Assembly: GCA_963920685.1 (NCBI GenBank)
Contig: OY987331.1
Coordinates: 2,294,442-2,358,441, forward strand
Direction: 5' to 3'
From: Polydrusus tereticollis
Taxonomy: Eukaryota > Arthropoda > Insecta > Coleoptera > Curculionidae
DNA length: 64,000 bases
The notes below the pieces were generated by a model. That model worked only from the letters and a program-made list of their open reading frames with translations, did not search any database and had not been told where the DNA came from. The translations under genes were made by a program, and so were the position numbers. This document shows, one piece after another, positions 23,008-33,653 of this stretch. Each line of letters opens with the position of its first letter. Within the stretch, counting starts at the first letter, position 1.

Positions 23008-24674
23008 TAAAGTCCGTTCACAGATTTAAGAGAATGACTTACCGACTCGTGTTGACGCATGTTTAAAACCAGACTGGGGTCTACACAGGCCCGCACTGAA
23101 TTGTATTTCAAGCATGGATGACTTGACACAAATAATAAACGATTTTAGATAGAATGTGTTATAATTATAATTAATTAATGCAACTACAGTTTACTCATTT
23201 AATTCATTTTCAGTGTCACTATCAATACTTATGTTAATAATAAATCTTTCTGTAATATTCCCAATTCGAATGTATGCATTTTCAACAGTTTTAATATGCG
23301 AAACACAATTTTTCCAGCTACTCACAAGCACTTTGTCTACTTCAGTAATAATAATATCCAGTACACTAGCGTTTATAGTGGGTGATACATTATTACGTCT
23401 AACGGCAGATTTTAATTGATTCCATATGTGTTCTATGGGATTGAATATACAGTTAGTGTAGCTTTCGCAGTAGTACTCCTTTTCTAGGTTCAGAAATTTA
23501 AGCGCATCAAGTAACTCTCTTTTAGTGTAACTTTCATGAAAATATATATCATTCTGATACATAAATTCCTGTATTGCCATTTTCGTATCTTTTGAATAAG
23601 GGTGCTTGTTTAACTGTCTACTGTGGTAACTTGCGTTGTCCATAACAGTCACACTGTTTGGAGAAACATTAGGAATTAACTTATTTACGAACCAATCCCC
23701 AAATAACTCCGCTGTGGTATCGTTATGATAATCCAAACAGGAGTCATTTATATTCTTGGCTGCCAATGAAAGTGCAATTGGTACCCAACCATTTTCGGAC
23801 CCTGCATGTACTATGGTTATTCTTTTTTCTCTGTTTGATGGTGCCTTTGTTCTACACCTGTCACTAGAATCAACCCAACCTTTTGATGAGGTATCATGGG
23901 TATCAAACCAGGTTTCATCTAAGTATATAATATTCAAATCGTCATGCCTTAAGTCGTTGCGATTCCATGATAACTTGCCGTTTATCGACTTTTTTAAATT
24001 TAAAGCCGATTCGTTGAAGACACTTCCACAGCGTTGTCCTACCGCATTTGATATCCGTGTTTCCGTGTTATCTATCTCAAGTCTTTTCAGTAAATTATCC
24101 AGTGTTGGTACCGTATGCTCTTCATACATCTTATAAATTTTGCGTCGGACTAAATCCTCATCGCTGCGATCTAATTTTTTGCAAGTCCCAGAATCTTTCC
24201 ATACTGTTTTTTCCGAAATTTTAGTCAAGTGGCTGTTTCTTCAATACATTCCATTTCACTCAGCTTTTCACGTTCTATGAGAGTTGTATATACATTTTTT
24301 ATAATCCCTTTAGAATCTAAAGATAAGTGTCTTCTTTCATTTTCATTTCCGCACTGTGGTTGTACCTGTACCCCCTCCGGCTGTTCTATACTAGATTCAC
24401 CAATCCACGGACGCTACATATTTGGATAATCAAAGTTGCGTTTTTATATCACACGAACTAATAGAATGACTGGTTTTGCAACACTGATTTGTCTACTTAT
24501 TTTTTTCCCATTATTTAATAAGGCTTTGTAAACTAATTACGGCCAAGTACGGTCCCTACCTGGATAATAAAATCATTATCTCTATGATCCTTGAAACCCT
24601 TTCAACAAAGTATTTTATGATGGGTGATAACTAAAGGCAGGTAGTCATTCTCTTAAATCTGTGAACGAGCTTTA
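23008..24674 (-). mobile_element. Sailor-like (about DD82E) IS630/Tc1/mariner-group element, copy 1
   Basis: Flanked by TA at 23008-23009 and 24673-24674. The terminal inverted repeats are about 30 bp: the left starts AAAGTCCGTTCACAGATTTA, and the right, read inwards, starts AAAGCTCGTTCACAGATTTA; both end GAGAATGAC. Total length is 1667 bp with one minus-strand transposase pseudogene. The sister copy at 30856-34238 shares the same ends and subterminal sequence. The TA duplication and DDE transposase place it in the IS630/Tc1/mariner group. Confidence 0.85.
23191..24429 (-). pseudogene. Sailor-like DDE transposase, copy 1 (frame-scarred)
   Basis: The transposase cuts and joins element ends. 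Catalytic motifs seen: YLDETWFDTHD (first D), VIVMDN-type VMDNASYHSRQ (second D), and FNPIEHIWNQLK (E). The long open frame 23191-24228 is partly accidental. Compared with copy 2 it has an 8-bp duplication near 24065 and a 41-bp loss near 23925. The net change is -33, so about 35 residues between them are read out of frame while both sides stay in frame. It also lacks 13 codons (a GHTVLRLPPNH-type block) before the E, lacks a stretch near 24195, is frameshifted near 24230, and has TAG directly after the N-terminal ATG. The long frame starts at TTG. It acidifies at the C-terminus (SDTENELNE). Confidence 0.85.
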
Positions 24675-24699
24675 CTCTTAAGGGGCACTTTACTTATTA

Positions 24700-25390
24700 C
24701 TTGATGGCACTTCTCCCAATACTATAAACTTGAATATTGATTTGCGAACAACCGAGGAACTGGAAAAGAGGCCGTAAACTTTATTAGACTTGTACAGGAA
24801 GCTGCGTTCAATAAACCAAAGAAATCGTCTTATGTGACCAAAGAATCTAATTGAAATTAGGCAACTAGTCAATGAAAAGAAATGGCAACAGACGAGAGAC
24901 CCATCTAACAGGACTATATTGAATCAAAAAACCCAAAAACTCAAGGAAGAAACAATAAGCTCTTATTTACAAATTTTACTGCAGCCACATTCGCTGATGA
25001 CACTGCTATTCTCACAGTTCAACGAACTTATTTTTTAATTATTTTAATCCATGTAAATTTACTAACAAGAAGCTAAGACAGCCACTTCTCCCAGATGTTA
25101 ACGGTATAATTGTGCCCCACGGAGATGAATGCTATATAACTTGGCATGACTATTGATGCTAAACTTCAGTGGAAAGAGCACGTGAAGAAGAAAAGAACTG
25201 AGCTAGATTTAAAGTATAAGTTACATTATTGGTTTCTGGGATGAAATTCAAAATTATCAAGTGCTGCGTAACATAGTGAATGCTCCTTGGTATGTTCGCA
25301 ACTCTGATCTTCATCGAGACCTTGGAATTTCAACAGATCAAAAGGTGTGCCAGCAAGCATGAAGCCCGATTTCACCTGCATATCAACGCA
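24700..25390 (+). pseudogene. Jockey-like LINE, C-terminal RT fragments
   Basis: Scattered but ordered pieces on the plus strand: a catalytic FADDTAIL box near 25000; the YLGM-type ITW...DAKLQWKEHVKKK segment near 25140-25190 followed by LDLKYK and YWFLG; then IVNAPWYVRNSDLHRDLGI near 25280-25330 and ASKHEARFHLHINAEAL ending at a stop near 25401. This last signature is the usual C-terminus of jockey-clade RTs. Frameshifts occur between all blocks. Confidence 0.8.
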
Positions 25391-25401
25391 GAAGCTCTAT
25401 A

Positions 25402-25596
25402 AAGCTGGAAGAAGATGATGATAACTGTCAGGTGGAAGAACAAGAAAAAATTTGTTTTATTTCTAACGATTCGGGTAAAGACGAAATTTGGGATGCCTGT
25501 TCCGTCTCTGGCAAGTGGGTACATGCAGCATGTTCTGAACTGGCAATAGCTTAAGAGAAGCGCAAAGCATATATTTGCAACTTTTGTGAACATTAA
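25402..25596 (+). pseudogene. PHD-like zinc-finger tail of a pogo/Tigger-type transposase, remnant
   Basis: Frame with KLEEDDDNC, then CFISNDSGKDEIWDAC, GKWVHAACSE, one stop, and YICNFCEH followed by a stop. The spacing of Cys, Trp and His (C...W..C...KW.H..C...Y.C..C) is that of the short zinc finger found at the end of some pogo-group DDE transposases. One Cys reads Ser. No DDE domain of that type is visible next to it, so it is an isolated tail. It could also come from another zinc-finger protein. Confidence 0.5.
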
Positions 25597-25598
25597 GT

Positions 25599-27250
25599 TA
25601 TACAGCGTGGGCAAAAAGAATGGAACACCCCCAATATTGTCATAACTATGTACATTTTCGAAAAATGCTCGGACCCGTCGATTTTATTTATCTTTTTTAC
25701 AATTTTTGAGAAATTTTGGTATCATACAGGATTGCACAAGAAGTCGGGGCTCACGTCAACTTTAATTTTTTAAATGAAATACCCCAAAATTTTATTCGAT
25801 TTAAAATTCTGAATATTTTTCATGTAACATACTATATATAACGATATTCAGCTGTTTTCGGTATATCACAATTTAAACAATAATAATTAACAAAATTTAA
25901 GTGGTAGGTTTATTAGGTAAAAACAACAGCTTTTAAATCTGATTATAAAAAGTAGAGTAATTAATTAAATGTTCAAATTGATGGCAATTGACAATTTGGC
26001 AGTGTCCTAAAAGTAAAACAAATTCGTTTTGAACGTTCCCAATAACCTGTTCAGGAATTTGTCGAATTTCATGTTGTATTATCAGTTTTAATGTCTCTAA
26101 ATCCGATGGCTTGTTTTTGTACACTCTTTCTTTCAAATATCCCCACAGAAAGAAATCTGGGGGTGTTAAATCGGGTGAGCGAGCTGTCCATTCTATTTCT
26201 CCCCTTATACCTATCCATCTATGTTGGAAAACCTCGTTTAGGTATTCTCGTACTCGTGCGGCGTAATGGGACGGTGCACCATCTTGTTGTAGCCAAATGA
26301 TTCTTTCAGGACTATCTTGTTCATCTTGATCTGGATATAGGCCAGCTAAAGCGGGAACTAATTCAAACTGTAAAAACTCCAAATACCTCTCTCCGTTTAA
26401 CGTTTCTTCGAAAAAGAAAGGTCCTAATATTCTGTTACGTAAAACTCCGGCCCATACGTTTAGCTTCTCTGAGTGCTGTGTATGGGCCTCTTGCATCCAG
26501 TGAGGATTCTCTGTCGACCAATACCTACAATTATGTCGGTTGACTGTTCCATTAAGGCAGAATGTAGCCTCATCAGTAAATAAAATATTCTGCGCGAAAT
26601 TTCCGCCAGTATTGCAGATGTTTTGCATATTCTCGCAAAACTGAAGGCGTCGATCGAAATCATCCCCATTTAGTTCGTGGAAAAGACAAATTTTGTAAGG
26701 ATGATATTTTTCCTTATGAAGAATATTTGTACAGATTTAAAACCAATATTTTGAATCCGACCCACTCGACGAGTGCTAGAATGGGGATCGTCTTGATACG
26801 ACAGTAAAACATTTAATTTAGTTTTATCACAAATTTTGGGACGGCCACTTTTTAGTTTATTGAGCACAGATCCAGTTTCTATAAATTTTAAAACTATCTT
26901 ACTTACTGTAGACCTTGATATCGGCGCTCGCTCTCGATGAACATTATTAAAAAGTTTACATACTTCAAATGTAGATCTCTTTCTATCGCCATAGCCAAAC
27001 ATCATGAGGATTTTTATGCGCTGTCTTTCACTTAAGTGCATTTTACTTAAAACTTGTCGTTCTAACAATACAACGTAGCTTTTTTTGGCAATACTGTCAC
27101 TTAAAATAAAATGACAGTGGCGAAAAAGTATAATAATGTGCTTGGTTACCAGGGTTACTACAATAAAGGTCATAACCTGAAGTAACCTTAACAATCAACA
27201 TCACGCCCGAAGACTGATCGAAGTTTGCTCTTTTGGAGTGTGTAAAGTAT
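25599..27250 (-). mobile_element. DD41D mariner-group element, degraded
   Basis: The left end is probably TACAGCGTGGGCAAAAAGAA at 25601, next to TA. The right end is less sure, near 27235-27250, where the reverse complement reads TACACACTCCAAAAGAGCAA, weakly matching. It contains the transposase pseudogene 25933-27041 on the minus strand. Confidence 0.6.
25933..27041 (-). pseudogene. DD41D mariner-group transposase, one or more frameshifts
   Basis: Starts at the ATG at 27039-27041 (MHLSERQRIKILMMFGYGDR), with an HTH region, then GRPKICDKTK (linker). A frame break lies between about 26690 and 26745, after which the protein continues in 25933-26628. Catalytic residues: D of LFTDEATF, D of WLQQDGAPSHY, and D of LTPPDFFLWGYLK, with 41 residues between the second and third, hence DD41D (rosa/VISITOR type). 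The C-terminus is complete with a stop at 25933. About 360 residues if the break is ignored, normal for the family. Apart from the shift the frame is clean, so inactivation is fairly young. Confidence 0.88.
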
Positions 27251-28500
27251 TAAAAGCAGTCTTATAGACAAGTTTTAATAGGAAATTTATTAAATTAAAA
27301 TTCCTAAAGGATCTTTTTTACTGATTGTACGTACGCCATTGTCATCGCAGGACACGGACTAGTGAGTAGGGGGAGGGGGTGGGGGATGTCATTCGGTCGA
27401 GTGCGAGGTCGAGATTAGACTAGCAATCCCGACCCCGACCCCCGAGCGGTCGCATCGGGCGGGGATGAAATCCAATCTTGATTTGCTATTGCATTCCTAC
27501 AATGACACTCGTCCAGTGGACCGTTCGTTTGTTTGATACTCTTTGTTTACAGACAGCAAACGAAATGAATTCTCTTTGTCAATCTTTCGCCTTTAAAATA
27601 CGAAGGACTTCGAAACGGGATTAAATCACGGGCGTCATTTTAAATTACGTACGGGCTCCTCCTTTAACACCCCCCCAAACACCTTGGTATATATATTTAC
27701 AAAAAAAACTATGACACGCAGCAGCAAGGCAGCAACTATCAAACGTCTAACTGGTATATACTATACTATTTTTATGATCAAATTTCTGGCTTTCTAGTAA
27801 GATAACAACTCTAAGAACATCCCAAAATGTATCCAAATATTTTGCCAATTCCACTAATGCCTTAAGAAGCTTTCTCTCCCCGCACAAGTGTTTTCCCTAA
27901 CATGCTGCAGTTTTTTATCCTTAGGCAGCAAGGATAAAAGATTATGGAGGCCCGCTGTCCCAGGGGCCCATCGGAAGTCGAGGCGTGTTTTTAGATAAAA
28001 CTGGGATAAAAAATGGTTTTCTGTTATTTTATATCAGGAAGTGGACGTGAAGGAATTGCTATTAAAATCCGAAATATCTTTGGTTATTCTAGATAGAATG
28101 TATCGCTTTTTTCTTAGACTATCAAGTGTTAGGGGTCCGAGGAGAGCCCCCTTTTAAGTAAAGATTGGGGTTTTAATTTAGTAGTAGGCAAGGCGCACTA
28201 GACTAAGTGGCCAAGAATTGGACTAAAATTGCTCAAAAAGAAGCAAAAATCCCTGCAAAACTAGGAAAAATCAGGAACACACAACAAGGTTACAAAATTA
28301 GTCAAAGTTAATTAAACAAGCTATGAGAACAAATTTAAACTTTGTAACATGTTCAGTTGGTAACATGTTGTTCAATACTCTCATTACATTAAAAAAATTT
28401 GGGGAGATCTTATTGGCACTGATAAATCGCTAGAGAGCAATAAATGTTGGAAAAATAAACATGGATTCGTATCGATAGGTTTAAAAGGTTGACGTTACTG
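27251..28500. other. Non-coding stretch with a G-rich patch and a GC-richer core
   Basis: No gene recognised. 27341-27480 is unusually GC-rich for the window. Around 28190-28290 is one copy of a dispersed repeat (ACTAGACTAAGTGGCC ... ACAACAAGG) whose diverged direct repeat lies at 28765-28855. Confidence 0.5.
27369..27385 (+). other. G-quadruplex-prone run
   Basis: Three runs of five G (27369-27373, 27375-27379, 27381-27385) separated by single A and T. A fourth run must come from splitting one of them or from nearby G's, so only a non-canonical or intermolecular quadruplex is likely. Confidence 0.4.
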
Positions 28501-28508
28501 TAATGGTC

Positions 28509-28615
28509 TAGATGTCTAACGTCTAACACAACGTATGTCTAGCGTGTGTCTGACGTATGTCTAACATATGCCTGATGTATGTCTAATCTATGCCTAATGC
28601 AGTGTCTAACGTTTA
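28509..28615 (+). repeat. Degenerate short tandem repeat of TATGTCTAACG type
   Basis: About nine loosely spaced copies of (T)ATGTCTAACG / TGCCTAATG with an 11-13 bp period, for example GTATGTCTAGCG, GTATGTCTAACA, GTATGTCTAATC. Confidence 0.6.
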
Positions 28616-28764
28616 TTAATCATTTTTATCTTAATAAATGGATGTCGAATTTAAAAAAGGAAATTGTTAAAAGTAGTAAAATAAGAAAGTACTACACGAC
28701 ACATTTTCCAAACAAAATTCCTGATAAAGATTTGAAAAAAATAGTAGGTAAGATACCATTCCTG

Positions 28765-28860
28765 GCCCACTAGGCTAGGTGGCTAAAAATCAGACTAAAA
28801 TAGTTTCAAACGGCTCATCAAAACTATAGGAAATATCAGGATCACAAAACAAGGGGAAAG
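28765..28860 (+). repeat. Second copy of the CTAGGTGGC dispersed repeat
   Basis: CACTAGGCTAGGTGGC ... GACTAAAATAG ... ACAAAACAAGG aligns with 28190-28290. The family is unknown. Confidence 0.5.
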
Positions 28861-28942
28861 ATGGGGTACATAACATTAGGTTTTCTGAAATATTTATGTG
28901 AATAACAATTGTATAAAATCCATAATTTTATGTAAGACAAAT

Positions 28943-29161
28943 CTAATTATTTTTAAATTCAAGTAGTGGATATTGTTCATCTTTCTTAAATATCAAACTC
29001 AAACCTTCTTTATTAAGTTCTTTAAACTCTTGTTCATCAATTTTTGAATTACATCTCTTAGGTAAATATGTTTTAAACTCTTCCAGTTCCATACAAATAG
29101 TATAGCGATGTCTAGTTTTTGTTTTTTCAAATTTTAATATTTTACATTGTGTTTCTATCTT
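28943..29161 (-). CDS. Small lysine/glutamate-rich hypothetical ORF
   Basis: About 72 residues without an ATG at its 5' end (the frame opens with TTG). Seen: an alternating hydrophobic-charged start, CMELEEFKTYLPKRCN, then FKELNKEGLSLIF and a short PLLEFKNN tail. The beta-rich alternation with LPKR resembles small insect ORFs of unknown function that I cannot name; an OB-like fold is possible. No neighbour helps. It may be an exon-like fragment or chance. Confidence 0.25.
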   Translation of the reverse strand, partial: KIETQCKILKFEKTKTRHRYTICMELEEFKTYLPKRCNSKIDEQEFKELNKEGLSLIFKKDEQYPLLEFKNN

Positions 29162-29439
29162 CAACTTATTTAGACCGTTTCTTTGAATTAACAGTTGTCA
29201 TACAGGAAAAGTATTTTTAAAATTAGTATTTTGTTTTATGAATTTAAAGACGTTTTTGATCTATTTTAGACTATATTTCCCCCATATTTCAGTCAATTAC
29301 TTGGTTTTTAAGTGGAATTCTTTTTTGCCTATTTGAGATATTTCTACTTTTTTAAGCTAATTTTTAGCCAATTTTTTAACCTTGTTTCCTGACCGTAATG
29401 TTTCTGATAGAAAAACCTCCCAAAGGATCAACGTCTTCA

Positions 29440-29860
29440 TAAAACAGACACATTGAAACGAAGAGGGGGACCAGGAAGGCCAATGGCAGTAAGGAATGGG
29501 ACTGTTTGGAAAATCCTCAGTGACTATTTGTTGTACCCATACTACATACAACACGTTTAGGCACTTCTTCCTGCTGGTTTTCTTCCACGGATTGCATTCT
29601 CTCAATGGCTTTTGCACACATTGGTTCAAATCCCTCAACTACTTAAACCCTAACTTAAACCCTATGGATTATATCCTATGGGGCCACCTAAAGTAATTAG
29701 TTTATACAACTCCAGTGGAGAATGTGAAATATTTAAGAAATCGGATAATTGCCAGGTTCTGCAGTTATTGAAGAAAAAATTGGATTCTTGCATCCTAGCT
29801 GGAGGTTCAACAGTTTTTGTAGATGAAGAAACTTTACAAGTAATTTTTGGTAATAGAATG
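29440..29860 (+). pseudogene. Mariner-group transposase with internal deletion
   Basis: Plus strand. It begins in the linker (RRGGPGRPMAVRNGTVWKIL), runs through YLLYPYYIQHV and LPRIAFSQWLL (the region before the first catalytic D), then jumps directly to NLNPMDYILWGHLK at about 29650-29695, the third catalytic motif. All sequence holding the first two aspartates is deleted. A stop and frameshift follow, and the C-terminal part (LVYTTPVENVKYL...RIIA) is visible to about 29770. A TIR-like ACACCCTGTATG lies at 29984-29995. It is a dead internal-deletion derivative. Confidence 0.75.
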
Positions 29861-29999
29861 TTGTTATTGTCGAAAAGTTTTCTTGTCCTGTATCTTCAAA
29901 ACAAAGCGGCTTTTTAAAAATTATCAAAAAGACAAAATATTCTTCGAATAGTTCAGGGAATAACCCCCTCGGTATATTTAAGAAACACCCTGTATGTTA

Positions 30000-30855
30000 T
30001 TTTAAGAAAAAGCTATAAAAATAGGATTTTTCGACTTTCCAATGTGACTTGAAAAAATAAAATTGCGAACACACATATTCCAAATGCAATTTTGCATCTT
30101 ATGGATACCTATATGACCTACAGATATGATCCTCAACAGGACCGCTCGACGAACATGAATAAAGAAGAAGCGGCTAAAGCGAAGTTGGCGCTGGTAATCG
30201 ATATCGCAATATCGCATCGATTAGAAAACCACGCCTATTGCATCGCACGATTTGTGACGGAGCTTTTTTTAAGCGTCTAGTAAGAAGGATCACGCTTGAA
30301 ATTGTGACAAGATGATCGAACATTTTTACGTAAATTAAATACAAATATTTACTAAAACCCAATCTCTAAAAAAAACAATTGAAAGTTGGTTTGTTGTATA
30401 GGCTGTCAGTTTTCAATGGTTTTACGGGGTATCTCTGCTATTAGCAAAGATAGAAGGATACGGTTTTCGCAGCACTGTGCTACTTTTTTGTGAAACAAAA
30501 GATGCCCCAATCAGAATTTTTCTAGTCCTCTTTATTTTTGATACACGGGATGTTTTTGAAAATTTTATATTTTGGGACACCCCCCATACTTACGTTACCC
30601 TGTATCTTATCAAAGAGAAAACGAATATTCTTTTCGTAGTTTTTTACGTAGAATCCAGTGACGTACTCGGATTTTTTCCACGTTCAATAGTTTCCGAGAA
30701 AAAAACAAACTAGCTTTTTTTTTAAATAGGCCTCACTATATATTTTTTAATACTTAACATAATTTAGTTTATAACAAGCTTCTCAGAAATATTATATATA
30801 CAAATTTATTTAAATAGGTTGGGTAAAATATGCTACGACCTCATTCTTCCTTATG
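30000..30855. other. Non-coding stretch
   Basis: No gene recognised. Element-end-like words (TTACGGGGTATC near 30422, TACCCTGTATCTTATC near 30596) suggest older transposon ends. Confidence 0.4.
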
Positions 30856-32054
30856 TAAAGTTCGTTCACAGATTTAAGAGAATGACTACCTGCCTTTAGT
30901 CATCACCAATCATAAAATTCTGTGTTTAAAGGGTTTCAGGGATCATAGAGATAATGATTTTATTATCCAGGTAGGGACCGTACTTGGCCGTAATTAGTTT
31001 ACAAAGCCTTATTAAATAATGGGAAAAAAATAAGTAGACAAATCAGTGTAGCAAAACCAGTCATTTTATTAATTCGTGTGAAATAAAAACGCAGCTTTGA
31101 TTATCTAAATATGTGGCGTCCGTGGATTGGTGAATCTAGTATAGAACAGCCGGAGGGGATACAGGTACAACCACAGGGCGGAAATGAAAATGGAAGAAGA
31201 CACTTATCTTTAGATTCTAAAGAGATTATAAGAAATGTATATACAACTCTCATAGAATGTGAAAAGTTAAGTAAAATGGAATGTATTGAAGAAACAGCCA
31301 CATTGACTAAAATTTCGGAAAAAACAGTATGGGAAATTGTGAATAAACCCATCACCGAAAGGAAAAGAAGGAAGGTTTATGGGACTTGCAAAAAATTAGA
31401 TCGCAGCGATGAAGATTCAGTCCGACGCAAAATTTATAAGATGTATAAAGAGCATACGGTACCAACACTGGATAATTTACTGAAAAGACTTGAGATAGAT
31501 AACACGGATATCAATTGCGGTAGGACAACGCTGTGGAAGTGTCTTCAACGAATCAGCTTTAAATTTAAAAAAATCTATAAACGGCAAGTTATCATCGAAT
31601 CGCAACGACTTAAGGAATGGCGATTTGAATATTTGACAAAAATCGCTTAGTACAGAAGTGAGAACAGACCTATTATATACTTAGATAAAACCTGGTTTGA
31701 TACCCATGATACCCCATCAAAAGGTTGGGTTGATTCTAGTGACAGGTGTAGAACAAAGGAACCATCAAACAGAGAAAAAATAATAACCATAGTACATGCA
31801 GGGTCCGAAGATGGTTGGGTACCAAATGCACTTTCATTGGCAGCCAAGAATATAAATGACTCCTGTTTGGATTACCATAACGATACCACAGCGGAGTTAT
31901 TTGAGGATTGGTTCGTAAATAAGTTAATTCCTAATGTTTCTCCAAACAGTGTGATTGTTATGGACAACGCAAGTTACCACAGTAGACAGTTAAACAAGCA
32001 CCCTTGTTCAAAAGATACGAAAATGGCAATACAGGAATTTATGTATCAGAATGA

Positions 32055-33653
32055 TAACGAGTGATTATTAATTATTTTGCTCAAGGGCGGCTGTGACCCA
32101 GTATACATAGTGTAGCAGTAGCGCGTAGATTAAATCATAGGGCGAATTTGCAAGAAAGCAGCGTTGTCACGTTGAAAACCTAAAATAATGTTTTTTGACG
32201 GTATGTAATATAAAATCCTGAGCTATCTTACTTTGAAAGCCTACTTTATATGGCCGCCTCCTACTTCTAGACACCTTCTGATGTTTCTTCTTACCCTCAG
32301 AGACACATTAACCAATACGTTTGGAGAATTATTAATTTCGGCAATTTTTTCTGAAATCCTTCGTTTAAGATCATTTATATCCTCAATTGGTGTTCGATAA
32401 ATGGAGTTTTTTATAAAAGGCCACAAGAAGAAATCGCAGGGTGTTAAATCGCAGGAACGAGGTGGCCATATTTGTTGCGTATTTCGGCTTATAACTCTGT
32501 TTTCAAAAAATTCACTTAAAAAATTTAAATTTTCTCTGGTTACATGAGGTGTAGCGCCATCTTGTTGGAAGTAACCTTCCCGCAATTCATCATCGTGAAG
32601 CTCATTAATAAATGGTGTCAGAATTTCGATCCGATATCTCTCAGCTGTAATTGTGCCATCAAAGTAAATTGGGCCTACTATCCTTCTAGAACTAATTGCT
32701 GCCCACACACCAACTTCTTGAGGATGAAGAGGTATTTCTACAAAAACATGCGGATTTTGCGTATTCCACATTCGCATATTTTGTGAATTAACATAACCTG
32801 ATAAATAAAAATAAGCCTCATCGGTAAAAAATGTTTTTTCAAAAGCACCACTATTTTCTTCTTGAAAATTGTTTAAAAACCATTCACAAAAATTAAGTCT
32901 TTGGGGAACGTCATTGGGAAGGAGTTCATGAATAGCCGTAACACGATAAGGGTATAGATGCAGATCCTTTTTCAAAAGTGTTTGACATGTACTGTAGCAT
33001 AAATCCGTTTGCTGAATTTGTTGAAATAAATGCCTAATAGAAGTTGAAGGATTATTTTCCATAATTTGTCGCGCTTCTTCAATAACCTCATTCGATCGTT
33101 TCGTTGGTCTTCCAGCCCCTTTTTTATGTTTAACAGAACCAGTCTGACGAAATTTATCAATTAGGTATTGTGACCCAGTACGAAAATTATGAAAGGTCAC
33201 CGCAACATCAGGAAACTCGGTTCGAAATTCATCAAAGCAGTCATGCATAGAGTAATTCCACACACCGCCTATTTTGTTTCCATTTCTAAAAAAACTTTCA
33301 ACAATAAAAATTTTTTGTGCTTCACTAAACATTTTTACTGTAGAACTTTCAATCCGGCAACAAAGCTTCACCAAAACTTGATACGCTGAAAAATAAAAAA
33401 TTAAATCATATCCTGCAAATAGCACTTTATAATAGTCAAAAGACGACTCCCCGGAGAAATATTAGTTAAAGCAATAGTAACCTACCTTCAAATAACTGCA
33501 AAAATTACAAAATTTCTCCAATTTTTAAACTTTACAAATACACAAATTCAAATAAGACGTAAATGTCATAAAACAATCATGTCATCTTATCTACCCAGTA
33601 CGGCCATGATGCTTTTAAAATACATGGCCTCCCTTGAGCTAAATAATTTGTTA
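32055..33653 (-). mobile_element. Young DD41D mariner-group element inserted in Sailor-like copy 2
   Basis: The TA target duplication at 32055-32056 and 33652-33653 is supported by copy 1, which has the uninterrupted site GAATGATATATATTTTCATG. The ends share an inverted repeat: TTGCTCAAGGGCGGC at 32077-32091 and, read inwards from the right, TAGCTCAAGGGAGGC. Length is 1595 bp between the TAs. The outer 10-15 bp of the two ends match poorly, so the exact TIR start is uncertain. It holds one open transposase gene. Confidence 0.88.
32241..33332 (-). CDS. Intact DD41D mariner-group transposase
   Basis: 363 residues from the ATG at 33330-33332 (MFSEAQKIFIVESFFRNGNK), preferred over the upstream in-frame ATG at 33425 because family members start at this helix. 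Domains: N-terminal HTH (about 1-60), second HTH and linker with KKGAGRPTKRS (about 70-85), then the catalytic domain: FFTDEAYFYLSG (first D), YFQQDGATPHVT (second D), SCDLTPCDFFLWPF (third D). Forty-one residues separate the last two, so DD41D. The C-terminus is complete (SLRVRRNIRRCLEVGGGHIK). No stop or frameshift and all three acids are present, so it could be functional. It differs clearly from the transposase at 25933-27041, so it is another subfamily. Confidence 0.92.
   Translation of the reverse strand: MFSEAQKIFIVESFFRNGNKIGGVWNYSMHDCFDEFRTEFPDVAVTFHNFRTGSQYLIDKFRQTGSVKHKKGAGRPTKRSNEVIEEARQIMENNPSTSIRHLFQQIQQTDLCYSTCQTLLKKDLHLYPYRVTAIHELLPNDVPQRLNFCEWFLNNFQEENSGAFEKTFFTDEAYFYLSGYVNSQNMRMWNTQNPHVFVEIPLHPQEVGVWAAISSRRIVGPIYFDGTITAERYRIEILTPFINELHDDELREGYFQQDGATPHVTRENLNFLSEFFENRVISRNTQQIWPPRSCDLTPCDFFLWPFIKNSIYRTPIEDINDLKRRISEKIAEINNSPNVLVNVSLRVRRNIRRCLEVGGGHIK

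Noticed and set aside
23756..24136. 126-codon plus-strand frame
   Set aside because: Antisense shadow of the Sailor-like transposase pseudogene.
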